64,000 bases of DNA, from the NCBI GenBank assembly GCA_013365325.1, contig JABVXV010000073.1:124001-188000 (forward strand). The letters run 5' to 3'. Below are positions 23,101-35,100 of the stretch, in pieces. The translations under genes were made by a program, and so were the position numbers. Position 1 is the first letter of the stretch, and every line of letters begins with the position of its first letter. This DNA is from Dipetalonema caudispina (Eukaryota; Nematoda; Chromadorea; Rhabditida; Onchocercidae). Below the pieces are notes generated by a model. That model worked only from the letters and a program-made list of their open reading frames with translations. It made no database searches and was not told the DNA's origin.

Positions 23101-26100
23101 TTGGAAGAGTGATGAACGAAAAAGTAAAATGCTGTTGTGAGGGAATGAAAAATGGTATATCATTAGGCTGCCTCTAATAAAATGAATAAGCTCAAAATGG
23201 TGTCGCAGTTGCAGGAGAAAGTAAAACGATTATTTAATTAGATCACTTACAATTCTTAGTTTCGATATGTTAATTTTCATCATGGTATGTCCGTGAGAAA
23301 GATAATATATGTGAGAGAGGGATAGAGGAGAATTTAGTGGGTTATAGCTGGAGGTAAGTGGTGCAGGTCTAACGGCCCGATGCAAGTGTTCCTGACATCT
23401 GATTGAATTTTAATGACATCAAAAGCATATGGAGCAATTTAATTGTCTTAATTCACCAAAAGCATTTATGAATAAACGAGTTTGAGAAAAGCAAAAAACT
23501 TGTAAAAGCCGAGAAATAGAATATAATGTATCAAAGCTGCTTGTGATCATGTTAAACAGGAATGCAATGGAAGAATTTAATTATAGCAACGATGTACCAT
23601 CCGGATGCCTGCAAGTGTTCTGTACGCAATGAATTTATTCTGTCAGAGCATGAAATGTTTTTAAAAATTGACCAAGTGAGTTTTTGAAAGATCATTTTTG
23701 TCATGAACGGATACAGAAAAAAATTGGAAATTCCTCTCACATTTATTCGCTGGGTTCATTTGTAGTGTGAAAATTACTGGTAACATAGAAAGATAAGTAT
23801 ACTGAAGAGCAGATGTATTCTTTGCTTGTTAGTTGGTTTAAAATGGCAATAAATTCTTAAAGTATGATTAATAGCGATTTTTAAATTATCAGTTTTAAGG
23901 ATCGAAGTATATCACATTTCAACAGATTTTTTCAGCAATATACAAATATTAACGACTTGTTAGTGGCATTCCATTCAGTTGTCGTTTACTTGCTCATCAA
24001 CGCCAACTTAATTCAGGTAGCTACAGAACCTTCATCAATCTGTAGTGTGCAGACGAAATGCTCATTTGCTGTTACTTCTTTTGTTCTGCTGGCCGTCTTT
24101 ATATTCGCCATTTCTCAAATTTTAAAAGTTTTCAGCTTCTTGTTCAGATTTGTTAGAAAGCAAGCACTTATTAGGACGTGGTCTTTTTGGAAATTATATG
24201 TGATGTCAATCTTAATTACTTGCGTAATGCACGTGAACTGTTTTTAGGCTTTATCACGGATCATATTGCAAGATCCAGATGATCCAGTGGCACTCAGAGC
24301 AACGCTTTTGATGCATGATCTTTTGCTGGAAGTAATACTGCTTTCCATTTTTCGCAGATTTAAGTTTAAAATAAAATCTTCATTTCGATTTGAGATAGTA
24401 TTTTCCAGTTTGATAGAAGAACTGAAAAAAAAAGCTTAATGTTTTGGCAAAAGATGACAAGGAGAAAAACTGGGAAATTGATGCAAATGTTGATGCAATT
24501 TGTAGAAAAATGTAGGGGGTTTGTTAGGAATTTGAATTGAATTCAGATTGATTCCCTCTCTGCTGGATTCTTCAAATAGCATCTTTACTACCGCGGTGCT
24601 GCTTTCGATTTGTTAAACCCATTTTACCTTGATCCTTCATAAACTTTTACGAGCAATTCGCTTTGAGCTTCATTATGATTCGTTGCAATAGTTTTGTGTA
24701 AAGAAGGAGAATCATAATGAGGATATCCCTTGGAAAAAGCATTTTATTATTTTAATTGGAAAGCAAAAATATGGATTACTTGGGAAGTTTTTCTCAAGCA
24801 AATTTTTTTTTTAGAGTTCGACGTGTTTACCAATGGAATGGAGGCTTCGAGTTCTGAGTTTACCAACACTTATGCATAGTGCTTGTGAAATAGTCTGCAA
24901 ATCTCATGTTTCAAAAAAGTGTTCCTTGGATAATAATGATTATAAAACGAACGAAATCACTTCTACATATGCTGATCAAAGGTTTATTTTCAAACCACAT
25001 TTTGATAATAATCAAGAAGATATTGTTGTGGATTTTTCTGTTAGAAAATTTTTAGCGATTTTTCCCTAATGACTCAGACTGATCTGCTGATTGTGACTAA
25101 TAATTCGTTCCACTATACTGCTGTCACTCCAGAAATTTTTCTACCACAGTTTACCTCATTAATCTAAAATTTTAATGATATTTTTATAGCTAAATATTGT
25201 TTAGGAATGTTATCATTCTACTTAATCGTTTGGACATCTTGAACACTATAACATTAGCACAGAAAACGCAACCACTTCCAATCACTAATCTCCAACTTTT
25301 CGTACAAAGTAATCCAACTGCGATAAGACTGCGTAAATCAAAATTATTGAAAATGAACTTCAATGATGAAGACGGAAATACTGGTAAGATGATGCACTCT
25401 CTATTGGGAATTATAAGTTTTTCCCATTTTCGGGAAGCGCCATCTCTATAGTTTCTGTGTATGCTGAAGAGTATTTTTACGTCACACAACCATTGCTGTA
25501 ATTTAATTTGATTTTTAAATTTTTACTACTTCTTACAATTTACACCTTGTAAGATACGAAACAGCAAAGTATTCTGATTATTCTTGGGCGATACTATTTA
25601 ATTTAATTCATTTATTTTAAAACTCGTTTGCTAAGATTATGTCGAGACAGTACTGGAGAGATTGCTGTTCAAAGCAGTGGAATCTAACGGAAAACTCTGC
25701 TGGCCCGTTGTTGACAAACTATTCCAGCTTCTTCAGACTTACTATTCCTACAAAGGTGTACCCATCAAATATTCCAGAAAATGTTACAGTATCTTTAGAA
25801 TGGTATGTGTTTCCCTCACACAATTTATAATAATCATAACCAAGTGTTATTACCAGTAATTCAAAATTCTGTTTCAGCAGTTATTTCTCTTTTTGTGTGG
25901 ATTTTATTTTATACAAGGTTTTATATGAGGCAAGAAAAAAAAAACCAAATTTCTGGAAGTATTTTCAAGTCCAGATAACACATTTTAGGTATTCAACTTT
26001 ATCACTCCAGCAGAAGGCTTGTTGATTAATTTTGATAACGATCGTTTCGTTATCATATGTTGTTGTCGCGCGGTGCATGTTTCATTGCTGTTTGCCGTAC

Positions 26101-29100
26101 GAGAAGCGCAATACAAAGAACTATTAACAGATTTTATTAATGACTTTATAGCGAGCATATCAGTGGTAATTTTTGAATTTCTTTTGCAGCTTTGGTTCAA
26201 TTCAAATGCATTTCTAAAATAAGCAATTTGATTTAGTCGATGTTTACAAATTTTGAGATTCTTAAAGTAGGGATCTTTAAGGATGTATTATTGAATGGGC
26301 CACTGTCTCCTAAGAATTTGATGAATACTGGTGCGATGTATTATTTTGCATTTATTGGTGCTATATCTTCAATCGAGGAAGGAAGACAAATGATAGAAGC
26401 GACACCGCTATTACAACTGTTAGTTTTTTCTTCGTTAGGAGAGGAAAGGATTTTTTTAACTTTTCATTACACACTGCGTTCACTTGCTTAAAGTTAATCA
26501 TATAATTTGTTGCAATCACAAGAAAATTATTAAATACGTAACATATTTTTGATAGTGTTTCAATAAATGAAAAAATGTATAGAAATATAGCAGCTTACGT
26601 ACGTGCTTTCATATTCATGTTTGACAATGATTATTTTGTCACCAATTTGTTCATCTTATTTGCACCTTACAATCATTTTTTGTTTGCTTCTTTGCTTTCT
26701 GTTCATTCTTTCTGTAATACGTTTTGCTTTTCCAATAGACCGAATTTGGGATCATCTCCACTTGTCGCCCATTCTCATCATAATTTATATTTTATAGCTG
26801 AAACTTCCTATATAAGTTACTTTCTATCCAGTACAGCATCACAGACATTTTGTTACTAGCAGTTCATTCAAATACTGTTAAGTGTAACATTGCACTGTGC
26901 TTCAATCCCAAACATTCTTTAAATAACTTTCAACTATAATTTTTCAGAGATATTTTTCAGTTACCTATTGATTAAAAGTTTTTACTCTTTCTATGATTGC
27001 GGTGTTTGCCTTCGTGAATTTCAATCTCTTATTTGGTAATTCATTGAAAATGCTTTTAAAAATTATCAATTTGAAATTTAACTTTGTTTTCATAGACCAA
27101 ACTTACATTAAAAACTATCATTGAGTACACCAAAGTCGTAGATCCTGAACGCTTCCTAACAGTCACATACCTTTGAAAGTTCTTTTTTTCTCAAAAATAA
27201 AAAGCTTGAACAAGAGGAAGAAGAAATTTTATTTGAGATACTAAGGGAGAACTTTCGTTGTGAAATAAGCTCGATTTTTCGATTCTAAAGAAGGGTTAAA
27301 AACAGTGCCATCAATTGTAATGTTCTTCATTGTATAGGACACAAATGAATCAGCTATAGCTGGGACTTTATTGTTTTAAAAATCGTGGGCGCAGTTTGTC
27401 ATTTACATTATATTTCGATCTTAAACGATGTTTTTAATGCTATTAAAGTAAATCCTATGGGTATCTATGTCCAGAATCCAGAAACTCCTAACAAACCATA
27501 GTTTTATTTTACAAAGGCATTTGTTTTCGAAGAACTAGAAAGTACATTTATTTAACTTTGTACCTCATTATTCTTTTCCACCTACAAACTCTTTTTGATC
27601 GCTATAATCCATTTTGATACATCATCCTGCCGGAATTTCAAAAAAGTGATTTCCCTTCCCAGAAATGATATCATTCACAAATGTAACACAAAAAAACAAA
27701 GGGAAATTGTGTATAATAAACATAAAAAGCAGGGAATTATGGCCGCTGTGAGACATAGAAACACCGTTGTATTTGGCTCAATTTCCCGAGGCATTTGTAC
27801 TGTTCGCTAAGCAAAACACCTTGTGGTAATCCAGCTGCCGGATTACAGTACGGCCTACAGTGCTCATAACCAGATTCGAATACATTATATGCTTCACAGC
27901 ATGGTGTTGCATCTTGGTATCCACTGGCACAAACCATTACATTACCGACTTTACTTAGAGGACATCGGCCCGTAAGTACTGCTAGTTGAATCTGAATTGA
28001 AATTTGAGAGACATTTGGTGATGAATCATTTAATTGATGACTTTATTAAGATTTTGAACGAATTTGTTAAAATTTTAGTTGATATAAATAAACTGCCTAT
28101 GATTTTATTTTAAAAAAAGGTTATATTTACGTAGCGCTATTTAGCTCAGATTGCTATTCATTTGATGTGAACTTATACATTTAGTAAAAGGTCACACTTT
28201 AGAAAATATGAAGTTCACTCGTTCAAAAAAGAAATCTTATCCATAATAGACTTCCATCAAGCTCTTGCCTAATGTTAATACATCCTGCCAACTGCGCTAT
28301 ATTACAAGCTTATATTAGCCCTTCAATTATTGAAAAAGAAAGTAGAATGACAAACCGTAGTTAAAGTAGCATCATAATTGCACAGTGCTGCACATCCTTC
28401 GCCTAATTCTTGACAACATGCTTTAAATCGATCATTTGCCACTTCTTTGGTTATACATGGTTCCCAGTTGGGTTGTCGAGGACACTCAATAATTTATCTA
28501 ATTAGAATGTTTCTGGATCTTTTATGTACAAGCGATACTTTATTGTCAATTTTTAGTAGTCCATAATTTGAGATAACTTATGCAAATGTACTTCTTCTGG
28601 CCTCTCACCAAATTTTAATGCACATTACTTTACTCCTTGAGCCATTAAGTTTTTGGGACTTTCATGCAGATTGTTATGGTAAATAAATTGGAATGTTTTG
28701 ACAAATTACCTGAGCAGTAGCAGAAGGTTGTTGTGAGCCAGTTTTATAGTACGATCCTTCGATGTAATTGGTTGATGCATCAATACTGTATGCTTCTGAT
28801 GGCAGTAATACAGGTCGTGCTATCTGCAAATACAATTTGTAAATTTTCTAATCTTAATTTGTAAATTTGTTCAAATCAATCTCCATTAAATCATAACAGA
28901 AATAAGGAAGCAGATAAAGAATCATCTTGTTCTGATAATTATTATTACAATTTAAGATTAGTGACATAGTCTGGGATGATATATCAACAAGCAGTCTCGA
29001 TCAGATGTCACTTTGATTCACGTATTCCTAAATTTTCACTTATATTCCTGTTTTGTTGAGCCATCACATGTAATTTATCAGGGACGAATTGTCATCATTA

Positions 29101-32100
29101 ATGGAGGTGGTTCCTCAGAAATTTGCATTAATTATTGAATAATGAAAATCAGGAAGAACCTTTTGAGGAAGTTGGGATTGCGGTATTGGTCTAACAGGTA
29201 TAGTAGATTGTTGGTTTGTCGTATAAAAGTGTTGTTGTGGTTGTCGAACTTGCTGATAAGGTACTTGTCGTTGTGGTTGCAGTTGTTGGGCAGGTAATTG
29301 TGGTTGTCTATTAACAGGGTACAATGGAACGGATTGCTGTTGGACTCCGTAAGGTGCTGGTTGCACTTGCTTTTGCTGTGATTGTAAATAGATTTGAGGT
29401 TGAGAACCAATAGCTGTATATGGTGCAACCGATTGTTCGGAAGCAGCAATGTCTGTTCTTTGTCTTTGAGGTTGAAATAGTTGTGTTTGGGTAGCTGGTT
29501 GGGTAGCTGGTTGGGCAAGAAATTGATTCGGTCGTATTTCAGCTACTGCAGTTTGGTAAATAGGGGGTGCTATCTGCAGAAATTTACTTTGGTTTTAATA
29601 TGGTTAAAACTTGGTTGTGATTTTTCAGTTGCTGATGAAGAATATTAATTACACAAAAATACTATTTATTTGATGATTTCAATTGCATAAGTGAAAAGAA
29701 TGAGTCCACTGCCCCATTCATATGATTGCATACTAATAATTTGTTTCATCTACAATCATCTTCAATAATAAAATTTTTTTGTTAAGTTTATTTCTTAACA
29801 TCCAGCCTCTTTTCTCTTTTAAAGAAAGGAAATAATTTACCGTTGGAAATGTGAATGGCGGAAGTGTTGGGAAGGTGAATGATGTTAGGAATGATGGAAG
29901 TGTTGGAAATGCGGAATCAACCAAAGTAATTTGTTGTGATGGGGGTGCAGTGGGAAGTGGTCGCAGTGATGGAAGTTGGATTCCTGGTTGAGGCTGTTGT
30001 GGCAAATACTGATAATAGTATGAGTTGAGTGATTCCTGTGTTTGTAGGGGTGATATCTGAAGCATATCAAAACAGAAATTTAAAAATGCTTGGCCGCTTA
30101 AATGTACTCCGTTTTTATTTAATCCTTTATCTTGAGCAAAATTGTTGTTGGGGTTTTATGAAATTTTTAAATTCAAATTCGCTATATTATTACATTATTG
30201 CTATGCTTCGAAAACTTGTTATCTTTAACATTTTCATGTAGTCTTCCAAACACTCTTAATTTTTAACCTGTAGTTGTTTAAATTAATTCATCGTTTACTT
30301 TATTTATAACGTTTAAGATGTTTTTGTAAAAATTTAGACTTATGACTTACCAAGCTATACTTTGCACCGTATGATGGATTTTGCGATTGATACTGTGGTA
30401 TTAGCTGTTGGGTGCTTACAGTCCTAGCTTGAGGTCGTTGTAATCGTTGGAAAACATTGGATGAGTCATTCACAAACTTTGGAGGATAACGTTCCTGAAA
30501 TAGTAGTGTTCTTCCGTAAAGTTAACAAACGCCCTGATGAAGTCGGAATAGATATTTCAGACGGAAATAACTTATGCAGTAATACTTCAGATCTTTCACA
30601 CTAATTTATGTTGCCTTGCCTGGACAACATTATTTTACAGTTACGTGACCGTAACGCTTAATTTTGTTTTCAAAATAACTCATTCCAGATATTATATCAT
30701 TGAAGTCTCGATATGTAAACTAAAATATTTCATAATTTCGGATCTTTGAAATTTTTAATACAACTTTTTCAATCTAAATATGTATTTTGTAAAACGCTTA
30801 GTATAGCATACTTAGCACAATACCATTATAGGAAATATGTTAGAGACTGTTTCTTCTAATCGTCTGCAGAACTATTTTGAAATAGATCAACTGATCCTTT
30901 ATTCTTCGATTGGAAACTTTTTAGTTTAAAAAAATTATCTTTCATCATTGAAGTTTTAGCTAAGAATTTGTTTTTCCCTATCAATTTCATGTTTCTGCTT
31001 CCCCAAAAATATTAGAAAACTCAATCAAATTATTAATGTCTCTAAGACAGTTGAGGATCACCCATCGGTGACTTGCTATGTCATAGGTCAGAATGCTGCC
31101 TGAATAAGTGCAAGATTCTATCATTTGAGAAATCTTCAAGGTTTATCACGTCTTCCATCAAATTTCTTAACTGTTTTATAATTGATATAAGGCATGCGTT
31201 ATCTAGTGAAGCAATTTATAATTAATTTGTCATTGTTAGGTACGCCTAATATTTTCGAGACATACCGGTACGGGAATTTCCTTTAAACACGGTCTACAAG
31301 TTTCGGGGCACATCCTAGCGATGAAAGATACTCGACAGTGGTGGCACCGGGCCCGTTCACAACTTGGTAGATCTGCAGCAATGTTGCCAATAAGGATCGA
31401 AGTTCCTACGGATAAAAGCACCAATGTGACATCCATCCGTGCCAGTTGTACCTACAATACATTCTCACAAACGAAGGATCAACAGCATTGTTAGCTTATA
31501 CACAATCTGTTGCCATTCGTGGACAAGGAAAAACGAATGTAATTATGCCAACTGTATAGCTATTCCTTTTTGAATCTATTTACTGGTTGCTAGTAGTTTC
31601 TGAAGTAGAGAATATTTCTTAGGCTCTGATAATTGTAGCTAATACTGATGATAAAAGTTTGAAATAGCATCGGCATATATTCCAGCTGTGTTATACGCTT
31701 CATCATTTAGAAATATCATAATTTGAATGCACTCACTTAAATCAATTTTTGGCCACAATCCCTTTTTTTAATTCGCATTGTTCTATTTCTATTGATAACA
31801 AGGAAGTGATCCTAATTTTACCAACCTTTTCTTATCTCATCTTCATTATTTATCGAAAGGAATGGGAAGGATTTTTCTCAGAGATGCGAATAAATGCATT
31901 ATAAGAAATTTTACTGGCCGTTTTACTAAAAATTTCTTTTTTCTTGCTTCTTTCGCATTTATTTTATTCTGGAAGCTTATTAACTGACCAACGGATTTTC
32001 TCATCCACTTTATGACAAGTATAAGTGCAATAAATAATGGCAATATCATCTTTCACACTGTCCATTGTGCTGCTCAAAATGTAAAGGTTAGGCCGTTCAA

Positions 32101-35100
32101 CTTGTAGGCTTTTGGTAATTTATAAATAAAGTTGGTATAGTAATCGTTATATTGGTTATAAAGGAATGGTGATAAGAAGAAAGAATGAAAAATGATTATT
32201 GTCATTATAAGTTTGTTAGAGAAATAAAGTATGAAGTAATCATTCATTTTAATAAGAAGCCATTCAAAAAGGTTATCAATAAGAATTAAGATAAAGAGAT
32301 CACAAGAATTCATTTCAGTTCATACTTATTTACATAATTAGGGAAATGCTTTGTAACTGATTGAGGATGAAGCTGTAATCATGAAGAGTTTGGCCTGTAA
32401 TGATTCTAACTGTTTTTGGATTAAGTTGCCGAAACATTGTTTCTTGCCAATTGTAAGTGTGGAAATGGTGAATGGATCATGATTTGTGAAGGAGGATACG
32501 TTTAAGAAGTATAGCACAAAAAATCCTTTCCATCCACCACTCTCTTGCTGAAGAAAACTCTTGAAAATCAGACAGGAATAATAATCGTCTTACTTATAGG
32601 TTCAGTTCTGCTTGAATGAGGAAAACACAAAAATTTCAGGTTGCAACCGAGAAAAATAGCTGTGAACTGTATATCGTATTTTACGAATTAATCCACAAAA
32701 TTAGTGTCTCTTTCTTCATTATTGTCTAAGAGATACATGTCAAGGTTACCATATTATTGCTCTAATCTTTATATTTATTCTTTAGATAATAGCCAGTATT
32801 GAAGGCTGTAAAGCTTCGAGAGATATTAGTTTCTGTAAAAAATCAAAGATAATATTCCGAAGGAGAAAAATCATAGGAATGAAGTAGTAACAACAAAAAA
32901 AAAAATGTATGTTACCGGATGAAATGATAGAAATTGAATTAGAAGGAAGTAGTATGGAAGAAAAATCGGTGATAGGAGGGAATAATCAGGAAAGGATTGA
33001 GAGAAAAGATTGATGATCATTGCGAGTCTTCTTCACTTCGCATTAATTAGGGATTAAAGCAGGTAATGACGGAAGCTGAAATTTTGTTACGGTTGATTGC
33101 CTTTTTGGAAAGCTGCTCAGATTATAAGAAGGCGGAAAGAAACTTAGTGGGGTTTAGGAAGACAGTGTGTTAGAAATGGAAAATGAAAATTGAAATTGAG
33201 TTTGCAAATATGAACAAATTTTTCGTCCACTCATCATTCGTCCGATCCATACAGATGATGATCACTTGCAGCTGTGTTGCGCACCTGAACAGGAGAAAAC
33301 TGCTATACGGGGAAAAAGGAGAAGTGGGAGAGACTTTCGGACCAAACCCATCTATCCCGAAGGGTGGAATGGATGGATTTGTTGAGATCGGGTTTGATTG
33401 CTGTTCCTGTTTGCCACCATTTATGTATGTGTGTATGTATACATGAATAGTTTGTATGATGGACAATTGAGTGTGGAAAACAATTGCCGATGTTCTGCGC
33501 AGTACCGCAGTACACAAAATAATCAGATAGGGAAATTAGACACACATACGAATAATGAAGAAGAAGAAGAAAATAGGCGGTGGACACTATTAATCAGCTT
33601 CCCTTCCTTATATTTCAGATCCAATCTTATCATCGATTCCTCCATTATTTCCTCATCAAAATCGGGGAAATCTTGCATTTTGGAAGGGAACGGAAAGGAA
33701 GGGGTGAAAACTTCTTGTGGTCAGAAATTCTTACCGATGATCACACTACTGGTAATGATTATTGTTATTCCTTCCCTATCTGCTGATAATAATATCAAGG
33801 GTTGACTTTAGTGTACATGTGTTATAGTTAATGGAACAACAGGTAAGCAGAGAGCGGAGAAAAACCTGTATTCCGTGTCTGAATTTCAAACTAAATTAAC
33901 TATAATACATTTATCTCTTAAGACTATCGTTAATATGCAATCAAATTTAAACTCAAAGATGATTTAGATAATACTATTCACAATCAATTAGAGTAATTAT
34001 TAGTACAGGTGCTTTTTACCCACCAACTGTTGTCTGGATCCATAAATCAGGGAGATTTTATTTCAGCAGGGTGCTTATGGACTCGGCAAACGTGACCTTT
34101 CTTACTTAAGATAGGCTTCAAATAAAGCATTTCATCAGTTACATTCAAATAAAGCATTTCATCAGTTACTCAACGAAATGAAGACTGTAAACTATGTTGG
34201 ATTTGAGTTTCTGCAACTGAAAAGATATAAGAAGGAAATGTTTAAAACAAAAAATATCTCTTAAAGAAGGGTTATCGAGTTCCTTAGGATTCACCTATCT
34301 TATCATCCGAGCAATAGCATTCTTCATTTTATTCTAATATCATTTATTGTTTTGCTTCATGTAAGAGTCCAGTTTTCATCCTTAAATTGTTTATGAATAG
34401 TACTCTTCCTTTTTAGGTAATAGATAATTCCAATGTTAAAATTTGACTAGCGAATAACGATCATATATCTAATTTGTGGATGGACTAACGGATTATGATT
34501 AAAGAGTGATTAATGCAACATTTTCAAAGCTAATTTTCGACTCTCCTCCTATAGGTTAATACTACGGGAACATTTCTGAATAGAATATCGAATCTACAAC
34601 TGGCATTACATTTATAGTTGCACTGATTTTTGGTGTTGTAGGGATTTGAATAGAGATTATAAAATCATGACAGACACTGTAGTATCGATATTCTATCAAT
34701 TTTAGTTTCTTAATAACCATTCAGTATTGCACTGGTGAATCAGCATTGTTGGGGATAAGTGTTAAAGAAAATTTAAAAAGTTTCTACTTAAAAGTTTTCG
34801 AATTATAAAAGCGAAGTCACAAAAATCAATCACTCAAGTAAAAAGAGATAATTAATGAGTATAACAAGAATGCGAGAAGAGCATCGGAAATTAGCTGATG
34901 ATCGTTAACTCCTTTGAACAGGTTAGAGCGTTCTGTAAGAGATTTTGAAAAGTTATTCTTGAAGTTTCGTAACACCCAGGTTTGGAAAATTAGGAAATAT
35001 AGATTATTGATATTTCCATATTAATTTTAAATGCTTTCTAATTTTGAACTTCTTCACCTCTATCAGTTTACTGACCTTCCTAGAAAAACTCCTTCCTAAA

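Noticed and set aside
26575..26859. 94-codon open frame just after the last RICTOR exon before the big intron
   Set aside because: Hydrophobic, T-rich frame typical of AT-rich intron sequence; flanking RICTOR exons already join in phase without it.
29132..29518. 128-residue minus-strand open frame rich in Asn, Leu and His
   Set aside because: It is an out-of-frame shadow of the Gln/Pro-rich exon 29160-29573 of the DB-module gene.
33170..33805. Overlapping open frames of up to 135 codons on both strands
   Set aside because: No signal peptide, domain or phase-compatible exon partner; composition suggests a GC-richer intronic patch, not a gene.
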